Below are positions 1-4,643 of a stretch of 10,842 nt of DNA, piece by piece. The translations under genes and the position numbers were made by a program. The stretch is from assembly GCA_028701635.1 (NCBI GenBank), contig JAQVQJ010000031.1, positions 1 through 10,842 on the forward strand, given 5' to 3'. This stretch comes from Clostridia bacterium. Lineage in GTDB: Bacteria > Bacillota_A > Clostridia > Christensenellales > UBA1242. How positions within the stretch are numbered: position 1 is the stretch's first letter; each line of letters opens with the position of its first letter. The notes below the pieces were generated by a model that saw nothing but the letters and a program-made list of their open reading frames with translations, made no database searches and was not told the origin of the DNA.

Positions 1-35
1 AAAACTTCAGCTGATGTTAAACCATGATTTGGCAT
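1..35 (-). CDS. Partial start of a chromosomal gene, possibly a cation-transporting P-type ATPase
   Basis: On the minus strand an ATG at 35-33 opens a frame running off the window edge and reading MPNHGLTSAEV. The 'GLTSAEV' stretch is typical of the N-terminal segment of cation-transporting P-type ATPases, where a 'GL(T/S)..EA..R' motif starts the actuator region. Only 11 residues are visible, so the family call is weak. The gene lies left of the left att repeat in the same direction as tRNA-Asn. Before integration the order on the minus strand was therefore probably tRNA-Asn, terminator, this gene. No Shine-Dalgarno sequence precedes the ATG. The 57 bases between it and the repeat are AT-rich and presumably hold its promoter. 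Confidence 0.35.
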   Translation of the reverse strand, partial: MPNHGLTSAEV

Positions 36-92
36 TTTTGTTTTAAAAAATATTTACTTAATTATTTAATTATTCCAAAAATCAATTTCTAA

Positions 93-131
93 AACAAAAA
101 ACAAGGCATTCAACCTTGTTTTCTGAACTCC
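93..131. repeat. Left attachment-site repeat (39 bp)
   Basis: Identical base for base to 10716-10754. Identity breaks at 92 (a versus c) and 132 (g versus c). It contains the hairpin at 98-122 and ends with the four bases equivalent to the 3' end of tRNA-Asn. Sequence left of it (1-92) is chromosomal and sequence right of it (132 on) belongs to the element. Serine recombinases cross over at a 2-bp core, so the exact junction inside the repeat cannot be placed by eye. Confidence 0.9.
98..122 (-). terminator. Hairpin in the left att repeat; probable terminator of the toxin-antitoxin operon
   Basis: Perfect 9-bp arms (98-106 and 114-122) enclose a 7-base loop (107-113). On the minus strand the stem is followed by a T-rich run (complement of the A tract at 91-97), the form of a rho-independent terminator. 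It is a copy of the tRNA-Asn terminator. Here it lies about 80 bases beyond the end of the minus-strand toxin gene, so it probably ends that operon's transcript and separates the element from the chromosomal gene at 1-35. Confidence 0.7.
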
Positions 132-193
132 GCTGGCTAGACAGTTTTAGAACTATGAACTGGCATAAAATCAAAGAGGAACTAAGGATTTTT

Positions 194-216
194 CAAGAAA
201 ATTCTAAGTTTTCTTG
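194..216. repeat. Perfect inverted repeat at the convergent gene ends
   Basis: Eight-base arms (194-201 and 209-216) surround a 7-base loop. The hairpin covers the stop codon of the minus-strand toxin gene (204-206) and lies just inside the 3' end of the plus-strand recombinase tail (stop 230-232). The bases after it on either strand are not a strong T tract, so a terminator role is possible but not shown. A transcript-stabilising or transcription-slowing hairpin between convergent genes is an alternative. Confidence 0.4.
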
Positions 217-767
217 TAATTTTGCAACTTAAAATCTTTTTTCCATTCTATTACCTTAAAAATCATTTTACTAAATCCAGCACGAATCTGTTTCCTTCTG
301 TAATCGCTAATATTTTTTGAAAACTTGATAATTCCAACTAATTTATAAACATCTACTTCTGCCAATTTTGCCTTAGGAATCACCAATTTTTCTCTGATAT
401 AACCATCCAAAACTTTCTTATCAATCATTTCAGGGTCTCTATTGACCAAAATCATTGAATCAATAAAAAAAAGAAGAGAATAGACCTCTTTCTTATCAAG
501 AAATAATGCATCAACTAAATTACCGTGTATATTTATTTTTTTTCCTTTTTCTTTTTCAAAATTCTTGTTATATAATGCACAATTAGCATTCTGACAATCA
601 TTAAGAAAATCAACTATGCCTTGAAAAACTTTATAAACTCTTGAAGTTACCCTAAAAAACATCACTTCATCTTTTTTTGTTACTCCCAAAACAACAACAA
701 AATGTCCTATCCACTTAATCTTTATACAATCAATAATATCGCCAAATTCGTAATCCATAGCTACCAT
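204..767 (-). CDS. Putative toxin paired with a Panacea-domain antitoxin
   Basis: A 187-aa protein I do not recognise with certainty. The N-terminus (residues 5-29) reads like a small beta-rich domain, with 'FGDIIDCIKIKW' followed by the hydrophobic strand 'HFVVVLGV'. Then come 'VTSRVYKVF' (40-48), two cysteines (58, 63), a hydrophobic stretch 'YSLLFFIDSMILVN' (96-109) that looks buried rather than membrane-spanning, and a basic C-terminus. A PemK/MazF-like SH3 fold is conceivable from the opening 'GDI' strand, but this is a guess. There is no signal peptide. Its start ATG (767-765) overlaps the stop of the upstream Panacea gene by one base; an ATG three codons later (MDYEFGDII) is an equally good start. 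Known: Panacea (DUF4065) proteins neutralise many unrelated toxins, and the partner is usually the adjacent gene. Inference: this is the toxin, and its fold may be new. Confidence 0.6.
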   Translation of the reverse strand: MVAMDYEFGDIIDCIKIKWIGHFVVVLGVTKKDEVMFFRVTSRVYKVFQGIVDFLNDCQNANCALYNKNFEKEKGKKINIHGNLVDALFLDKKEVYSLLFFIDSMILVNRDPEMIDKKVLDGYIREKLVIPKAKLAEVDVYKLVGIIKFSKNISDYRRKQIRAGFSKMIFKVIEWKKDFKLQNYKKT

Positions 768-1285
768 TAAACTAAATTAGGAAGTATTTTTTTTATATCA
801 AGATATTTAGCAAGCTCATAATCAATAACGGAATTTTCGCTAGACATTATATATGGCTTTTCTCTATGAGTTTTTGCTGATAACTTCCGAGCTGTATATC
901 CTTTAAAGGTTTTAATAATCTCATCAAGCAACTTTAACTCATACTCAGAAAGTTTTTTAAGATTATATCTTTTGTTTCTATTAACAATTACCTTGCCAAA
1001 ATCACCTTTTCCAGTTTGTAATGCAATACTTTTCGATAGTTGAGAAACACTTTCTTTTCCCAAAATAACACCTTCTAAATTATCAATTTCATTTTTGATA
1101 AAAGACGGCACTGGACCATAAGGCAGTTTATAATAAATATCATTAGTAACAGATGCTCCTCTCTGATTATAAGAAATAAAATCAAGATAATAGCAAAACT
1201 TTAAAAACTTAGTTACATACAAATCTGTTGTCTTTTCGGCACAATAAGACGCAATTGTATTTATTTTTTCAAAATCAATTATCAT
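767..1285 (-). CDS. Panacea-domain (DUF4065, SocA-like) antitoxin
   Basis: The 172-aa protein shows the usual Panacea landmarks: 'KFLKFCYYLDF' (26-36), which matches the 'K-LLY-AD' opening helix; 'YGPVP' (56-60); 'LSEYELKLLDEI' (112-123); and 'LSAKTHREKPY' (135-145), matching the family's 'LS..TH...PW' ending. Its length is normal for a single-domain member. Known: this domain acts as the neutralising part of many toxin-antitoxin pairs. It is the first gene of a two-gene minus-strand operon and joins the next gene through a TAATG overlap, which suggests coupled translation and the antitoxin-first order. The AAGG before the ATG abuts it directly, too close for a normal ribosome-binding site. 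A promoter with an inverted repeat lies just upstream, fitting autoregulation. Confidence 0.8.
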   Translation of the reverse strand: MIIDFEKINTIASYCAEKTTDLYVTKFLKFCYYLDFISYNQRGASVTNDIYYKLPYGPVPSFIKNEIDNLEGVILGKESVSQLSKSIALQTGKGDFGKVIVNRNKRYNLKKLSEYELKLLDEIIKTFKGYTARKLSAKTHREKPYIMSSENSVIDYELAKYLDIKKILPNLV

Positions 1286-1305
1286 CCTTTAATTTTAAAT
1301 TGGTT

Positions 1306-1320
1306 TATACTTTCAGTATA
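1306..1320. promoter_or_regulatory. Inverted repeat over the antitoxin -10 box: candidate operator
   Basis: Perfect 6-base arms, TATACT and AGTATA, separated by TTC. The right arm read on the minus strand is the TATACT -10 box of the toxin-antitoxin promoter, so a protein bound here would block that promoter. This placement is typical of autoregulated toxin-antitoxin operons. The binding protein is unknown. Confidence 0.45.
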
Positions 1321-1342
1321 GCAAATTAGCTAAAATTATCAA
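1315..1342 (-). promoter_or_regulatory. Promoter of the toxin-antitoxin operon
   Basis: On the minus strand, -35 TTGATA (1342-1337), a 16-base spacer and -10 TATACT (1320-1315) form a near-consensus sigma-70 type promoter. The start site would fall near 1308, giving a leader of about 20 bases before the antitoxin ATG at 1285. Confidence 0.6.
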
Positions 1343-1370
1343 TAACAAAATATTGCTTTTTCAAGCCAAC

Positions 1371-1398
1371 TTGATACGATAATATATAAAGATGTAAC
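1371..1398 (+). promoter_or_regulatory. Probable promoter of the 413-aa gene
   Basis: TTGATA (1371-1376), 16 bases and TGTAAC (1393-1398) lie back to back with the minus-strand promoter, which uses the same TTGATA hexamer, so the 1286-1412 gap is a divergent promoter region. The -10 box is weak; the AT-rich stretch to the ATG at 1413 offers other -10-like options, including one that would give an almost leaderless transcript. Confidence 0.35.
1385..1397 (+). promoter_or_regulatory. Shared 13-base motif upstream of three plus-strand genes
   Basis: TATAAA(G/A)A(T/A)GTAA occurs here, at 3122-3134 and at 4268-4280, with 15, 4 and 14 bases to the following ATG (413-aa gene, Rep, 91-aa gene). The copy at 4268-4280 lies in the spacer of the strong promoter. 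It could be a common operator, for instance for the HTH or SpoVG-like protein, or only AT-rich coincidence. Confidence 0.3.
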
Positions 1399-1412
1399 AA
1401 AATTGTAATAAT

Positions 1413-2654
1413 ATGATAAATCTCAATGAGCTATCTATTGGCACGGCTGAAAAACTTAGAAATGCTCTAAAAATAATTATTGACGGCTATGAATTACTAC
1501 CCACTGGCACGAAAGATTTTTTTGTCGCTGTTGATAAATTCAGCCGAATCGGACTAAGCCACACCGAAGCATTTTACATTTTTAATAAAATAGAAAAAGA
1601 AGAAAACGGAGCTTTAAGCTACAAAGGACTTGAAAACATTATTAAATATGGCAAAACTAATACATCTTACAATGCACTGACTAGCTGTTATAAAACCCAA
1701 CATCCATTAATAATAAGAAATCCAGCTAGACTAAAACAGCTTTATCAAGAAATTACAAAAAAATTAGAACCAAAAAAATTACCTGCCGAAGAAGTAAGCA
1801 CAATATTAAAATTTTATAATGATAACCTTGCCGAAACAGCTAAAAAAATTTCTTCTATATATTCAAATAGTGGCATTAGTAAAGCAATCGAACAGCTCGA
1901 ACAAGCAATAACACCTTACAAAACAACACTAGAAGCACTAAATAAAACCAGATTGCCTTTGTTAAGAGAAAACAGTAAACTCGTCAATTCCGCATTACTA
2001 GAAGCCCTAACTTCATTCAAACAATTTGAGAGAATTACAAAAAACATAAATTTCAAAACTCCAATTTTCGACACAGATTATTTCAAAACAAGACCGCTCC
2101 CAGCTCTTGTAATAAAACCACGAGAAGCAATATATATTCCCAAAAACACGCAAGCAATAAGAGAAAATCAAATCGCTTACGACATTAGCATTATTAGAAA
2201 AATATTACAAAATCCAACAAAAGAAAACGCAAATCTCAATATTATAAATACAAATAAGCTAGCCAATAACTACATACTTTCAATCAAAGACCGCGAACTA
2301 TGGATAAATAACTATTTTCTTTCGAAACCTTATGCCGTAGGAGCAAATAAAGAATTTATAGAATATGTTTGCTCTAAACCAAAAAATATTAAAATTGAAA
2401 GAAAAAATCTGCCATCAGAATATAATGAAAAATCATTAAAAGAACAAGTAAAAGGAAAAAGCTTTATTAAAATACTCAATCAGCTTGGATTCAAAGGAGA
2501 AATTCTGAAAGCCTTTTTTCCTGAAAGAAGCCAAAACTCATTAACATTCAGAGGCAACAAAATAACCAAAGAAGATTTGAAAAAATCAGGAATAAAAACA
2601 CAAATTTATTTAAAAGAATTAGAACTTGCCCATCTCAAAAATAGTCCCGAGTAG
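1413..2654 (+). CDS. Hypothetical 413-aa protein, mostly helical, with a basic C-terminal domain
   Basis: I do not recognise this protein. The N-terminal part (1-115) is mixed helix. Residues about 125-215 look like long amphipathic helices with coiled-coil potential ('TAKKISSIYS', 'ISKAIEQLEQAI', 'SALLEALTSFKQFERI'). The C-terminal ~125 residues ('KDRELWINNYFLSKPYAVG' onward) contain a 'SFIKILNQLGFKGEILKAFF' stretch and a 'KITKEDLKKSGI' end that look like a compact, basic, possibly winged-helix nucleic-acid-binding domain; that is inference. No signal peptide, membrane segment, zinc site or enzyme motif is visible. It is transcribed alone from a promoter diverging from the toxin-antitoxin operon and ends at a terminator. 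An element-specific regulator or partition-like factor is possible, and so is a defence gene; the sequence does not decide. Confidence 0.85.
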   Translation: MINLNELSIGTAEKLRNALKIIIDGYELLPTGTKDFFVAVDKFSRIGLSHTEAFYIFNKIEKEENGALSYKGLENIIKYGKTNTSYNALTSCYKTQHPLIIRNPARLKQLYQEITKKLEPKKLPAEEVSTILKFYNDNLAETAKKISSIYSNSGISKAIEQLEQAITPYKTTLEALNKTRLPLLRENSKLVNSALLEALTSFKQFERITKNINFKTPIFDTDYFKTRPLPALVIKPREAIYIPKNTQAIRENQIAYDISIIRKILQNPTKENANLNIINTNKLANNYILSIKDRELWINNYFLSKPYAVGANKEFIEYVCSKPKNIKIERKNLPSEYNEKSLKEQVKGKSFIKILNQLGFKGEILKAFFPERSQNSLTFRGNKITKEDLKKSGIKTQIYLKELELAHLKNSPE

Positions 2655-2667
2655 TCCTATCTAGTCC
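2642..2667 (+). repeat. Three TAGTCC repeats at exact 10-base spacing
   Basis: TAGTCC begins at 2642, 2652 and 2662; the last two copies continue as TAGTCCTAT. Spacing of one helical turn puts all three on the same DNA face, as in small binding-site arrays. They overlap the stop codon of the 413-aa gene and lie just upstream of the replication genes. They could be a short iteron-like array or a chance tandem duplication. Confidence 0.4.
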
Positions 2668-2693
2668 TATAATCAAACATAATTTTATAAAAG

Positions 2694-2719
2694 AATCATA
2701 CTCAAAGTATGGTTTTTTT
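2694..2719 (+). terminator. Rho-independent terminator after the 413-aa gene
   Basis: Nine-base arms (2694-2702 and 2706-2714, with one T-G pair) enclose the loop CAA, and a T run continues through 2719. It ends the 413-aa gene's transcript and separates it from the replication block that starts at 2731. The next gene's ATG is only 12 bases past the T run. Confidence 0.7.
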
Positions 2720-2730
2720 ATTCTCAAATT

Positions 2731-2889
2731 ATGCCCGAAACAGAGCAAAACAAAATCAAAGCGGAAGAATTTGAAGCCCAACAAAATTTGAATGGCTTTT
2801 TTGGCTTACTTTTAAAAATAGACCGAAGAATTAACCCGCAATTATATGCAAATAAACGAAATCCAGATAATACCAATCAAAGCAAATAA
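2731..2889 (+). CDS. Small 52-aa protein upstream of the SpoVG-like gene
   Basis: The frame from ATG 2731 to TAA 2887-2889 encodes a charged N-terminus (MPETEQNKIKAEEFEAQQN) followed by 'LNGFFGLLLKIDRRINPQLY' and a polar tail. The central 'GFF.LLLKID.RINP' has the look of short conserved proteins I associate with this position in CPR elements, but I can name no function. It is too small for a catalytic domain, and the single hydrophobic turn is too short for a membrane span. It overlaps the SpoVG-like gene by 44 bases in another frame, which suggests coupled translation and that both are real. It probably starts the replication operon. There is no Shine-Dalgarno sequence. Confidence 0.6.
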   Translation: MPETEQNKIKAEEFEAQQNLNGFFGLLLKIDRRINPQLYANKRNPDNTNQSK

Positions 2890-3106
2890 TGGCTTAGTTG
2901 CTTTTGGGAGCTTGCTTTTCGACAACTGCCTTTTTCTTGGCTCGATAGGTATTCATAAAAAACTTGATGGGAGCGGATACCGAATCACCTACCCCACCAA
3001 GAAAATTGGCAATACGAACATCAATATTTATCACCCAATCAACAAAGAAGCCAGCAAGCAAATTGAAACAGCCATAATTTTAAAAGTTAAAGAATTATTA
3101 GGCTAA
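2846..3106 (+). CDS. spoVG: SpoVG-family DNA-binding protein
   Basis: At 86 aa this matches the length and order of SpoVG. It opens with the strand 'INEIQIIPIKANNGLVAFGSLLFD' broken by one turn, then has the 'GYRITYPTKK' core (45-53, family form 'G.F..MPS+'), then 'IYHPINKEASKQIETAI' (61-77), whose 'HPI' is the family hallmark. Known: SpoVG proteins bind DNA and RNA and act as regulators; in CPR elements they commonly sit next to replication genes. It lies between the 52-aa gene, which it overlaps, and the replication protein 32 bases downstream, so a role in regulating or assisting plasmid replication is the best inference. The start is supported because the family begins within a few residues of the first strand. 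Confidence 0.8.
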   Translation: MQINEIQIIPIKANNGLVAFGSLLFDNCLFLGSIGIHKKLDGSGYRITYPTKKIGNTNINIYHPINKEASKQIETAIILKVKELLG

Positions 3107-3138
3107 ATTTAAAATTGTATTTATAAAAATGTAATGAA

Positions 3139-4263
3139 ATGCTTGATACTGTGATTTTACAACTTGAAAAGAAAAATTTTAGTATTTTTGAATATGAGAA
3201 ATTTAGAACATCAGAAAAAGAAATTATCAATATAAATGCTCCTTTTCGAGCTTGGTATAATAATCCAACAGCTCAAGACAGACAAAACGGCATATACAAA
3301 CCAAGATTAACTCTTACAAAAAGAGGGCTTAAAATAAATCTCAAAATAGAATTTTCGGCTTCTAAACTTCTTTTTGGCGAAAGCCTAAACGAGCTAGAAG
3401 AAAATGATTTTAATGAAGTTGTCAGGGTGTTACACAAAAAGCTAGATGAAATGGGAGTATTTGTTTGGACAAAAGACATTGAAGAAACACCAGTTTTATC
3501 TTTTCATCCAGCCAAAAACATAATTCTCAAAAATAATTTTACTGTCAATTCAGTTATTAGAGAATTAAAAAAAATTGACATCGGCAAAAGATTTGACATT
3601 GATGAAAAGAATTACAGAAACAGTGGCGAATCTTTACACTTTTTTACTATCTCGCACGCATTTACTTTTTATGACAAAATAAAAGATTTAGAAAAAGCTC
3701 CCAAACGTGCGATTGACAAAGAACAAACAATCCAGCAATTATCATTGTTTGACAATCTTAAAAAAACAAAAATGGAATTATTAAGATTCGAAGTCAGACT
3801 ATCTAAAAAAAGAAAAATGAATGAAGTCTTGAAAAAACTTGGCTATAACATTAACCCGCAATTCAAAAATATTTTTAACAAAAAACTATGCAAAAAAATA
3901 TTAAATCAATATTGGAATGACTATTTTGGCGATAATCAATTTGTTTTCTGCATTAACGATAACCCTCAAAAAATATTGCAAATTATACTTTCAAAATTTC
4001 CGAAATTAAGATTGAGCAAAGCTTTAAAAATAGTTTCAATATTTATGCTTTGCAAAGATGAGGAAGGCACAAGAGGATTTAGACAAATTGTTGAAAACTA
4101 TAAACCAGAAACAAATTGGAATGATGTCAAAAAATACTTAGAACTTTTAAATAATACAATCCTAACTTATCCGACTTGGCAATTTCTAAACGATATTAAA
4201 AATAGCTTAGAAAAATTTGACAGTCTAAAATTTGATAAAAAAGACATATATTTGCCTATTTGA
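3139..4263 (+). CDS. Replication initiator-like protein (phage G2P / CRI type)
   Basis: The 374-aa protein opens 'MLDTVILQLEKKNFSI', followed by 'YKPRLTLTKR' (53-62), 'FSASKLLFG' (72-80), 'FYDKIKDLEK' (177-186) and 'LLRFEVRLSKKRKMNEVL' (214-231). This order matches the N-terminal region of filamentous-phage gene II-like (G2P) and CRI replication proteins, known or inferred to start rolling-circle replication by nicking one strand. I recognise the overall pattern rather than a proven catalytic tyrosine; Y178 in 'FYDK' is only a candidate. The C-terminal third (230-374) is basic and helical, probably DNA-binding. It follows the SpoVG-like gene, so the pair forms a replication module for the circular form. 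The stop TGA (4261-4263) overlaps the -35 box of the next promoter. No Shine-Dalgarno sequence is present. Confidence 0.65.
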   Translation: MLDTVILQLEKKNFSIFEYEKFRTSEKEIININAPFRAWYNNPTAQDRQNGIYKPRLTLTKRGLKINLKIEFSASKLLFGESLNELEENDFNEVVRVLHKKLDEMGVFVWTKDIEETPVLSFHPAKNIILKNNFTVNSVIRELKKIDIGKRFDIDEKNYRNSGESLHFFTISHAFTFYDKIKDLEKAPKRAIDKEQTIQQLSLFDNLKKTKMELLRFEVRLSKKRKMNEVLKKLGYNINPQFKNIFNKKLCKKILNQYWNDYFGDNQFVFCINDNPQKILQIILSKFPKLRLSKALKIVSIFMLCKDEEGTRGFRQIVENYKPETNWNDVKKYLELLNNTILTYPTWQFLNDIKNSLEKFDSLKFDKKDIYLPI

Positions 4264-4288
4264 AATGTATAAAAAAGTAAAGTATAAT
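4260..4288 (+). promoter_or_regulatory. Strong promoter for the HTH / restriction-modification operon, probably leaderless
   Basis: TTGAAA (4260-4265), a 17-base spacer and TATAAT (4283-4288) are the best promoter match in the window. Initiation 6-7 bases after the -10 box falls at about 4294-4295, which is the ATG of the next gene (4295-4297). The mRNA would therefore be leaderless, which fits the missing Shine-Dalgarno sequence. Confidence 0.65.
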
Positions 4289-4294
4289 ATAAAT

Positions 4295-4570
4295 ATGCTA
4301 ACAGATAAACAACTAGAGGAATTTCAACTCTTATACAAAAAACACTTTGGGGAAGAGCTTAGCAAACAAGACGCTCTCGAAAAAGCCATAAGTTTAATAA
4401 ATCTCGTAAAAATAGTTTATGGCAAAGAAGTTACAAAACAAAGATACTCTAAATTTAAAAAATATTATGAAGAAAGAATTTTACACGGCAAAAGAACTGG
4501 CAGAAAAACTGCAACTAAACATAATGACAATTTATCGCTACATAAACGCCAAGAAATTGAAAGCCTATAA
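4295..4570 (+). CDS. Small helical protein (91 aa) overlapping the HTH gene
   Basis: From ATG 4295 the protein begins 'MLTDKQLEEFQLLYKKHF', then 'GEELSKQDALEKAISLINLV', a pattern I associate with short conserved proteins of CPR genomes that usually stop soon after this block. Here the frame continues about 50 residues with a basic, low-information tail ('RTGRKTATKHNDNLSLHKRQ'). The last 104 bases overlap the HTH gene in the +1-related frame, and it is the HTH frame that carries recognisable protein there. An upstream ATG at 4232 is in frame but lies inside the Rep gene and upstream of the promoter, so 4295 is preferred. Function unknown; the tail may be the result of an ancient frameshift. 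Confidence 0.55.
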   Translation: MLTDKQLEEFQLLYKKHFGEELSKQDALEKAISLINLVKIVYGKEVTKQRYSKFKKYYEERILHGKRTGRKTATKHNDNLSLHKRQEIESL

Positions 4571-4640
4571 AATTGGCAAAGAATTTAGAATTGGTAAAAA
4601 AGAATTCAATAACCTTTTAGAAAAAACTAAAACAAAATAG
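4467..4640 (+). CDS. Excisionase-like helix-turn-helix protein (HTH_17 / MerR-like)
   Basis: From ATG 4467 the 57-aa protein reads 'MKKEFYTAKELAEKLQLNI', 'MTIYRYINAKKLKAYKIGKE', 'FRIGKKEFNNLLEK'. This is the classic short excisionase-type fold: an 'YT..ELA..L' first helix, a recognition helix 'TIYRYI..KKLKA', and the wing 'YKIGKEFRI'. An in-frame ATG at 4419 would add 16 residues that do not fit the family. The gene starts inside the 91-aa gene and ends 3 bases before the methyltransferase ATG. Two roles fit: controller of the restriction-modification operon, or recombination directionality factor for the serine recombinase. The position beside the methyltransferase favours the first slightly. 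Confidence 0.75.
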   Translation: MKKEFYTAKELAEKLQLNIMTIYRYINAKKLKAYKIGKEFRIGKKEFNNLLEKTKTK

Positions 4641-4643
4641 ATT

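Larger units (their letters stand above)
93..232 (+). pseudogene. Detached 3' end of the serine recombinase gene
   Basis: Within the repeat this copy has the same reading frame as the recombinase at 10716-10754. Past the repeat the frame stays open for 33 more codons (131-229) and stops at TAA 230-232. The tail reads RWLDSFRTMNWHKIK, then EELRIFQENSKFSCNFAT, which is mixed protein-like sequence. In the integrated state it has no start codon of its own and is silent. In the circle, where the two repeats become one, it would complete the recombinase as a 535-aa protein. Its last 29 bases overlap the toxin gene end on the other strand. Caution: with base composition like this a stop-free run of 33 codons has roughly a 7% chance, so the frame alone is supportive rather than decisive. 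Confidence 0.65.

Noticed and set aside
36..92. Small gene in the left chromosomal flank
   Set aside because: AT-rich with frequent stops; more likely the promoter region of the gene starting at 35 on the minus strand.
4232..4294. In-frame upstream ATG at 4232 for the 91-aa gene
   Set aside because: It lies inside the Rep gene and upstream of the strong promoter at 4260-4288; the family-like sequence begins at 4295.
4419..4466. ATG at 4419 as start of the HTH protein
   Set aside because: The 16 extra residues do not fit the short excisionase fold, which begins at the ATG at 4467.
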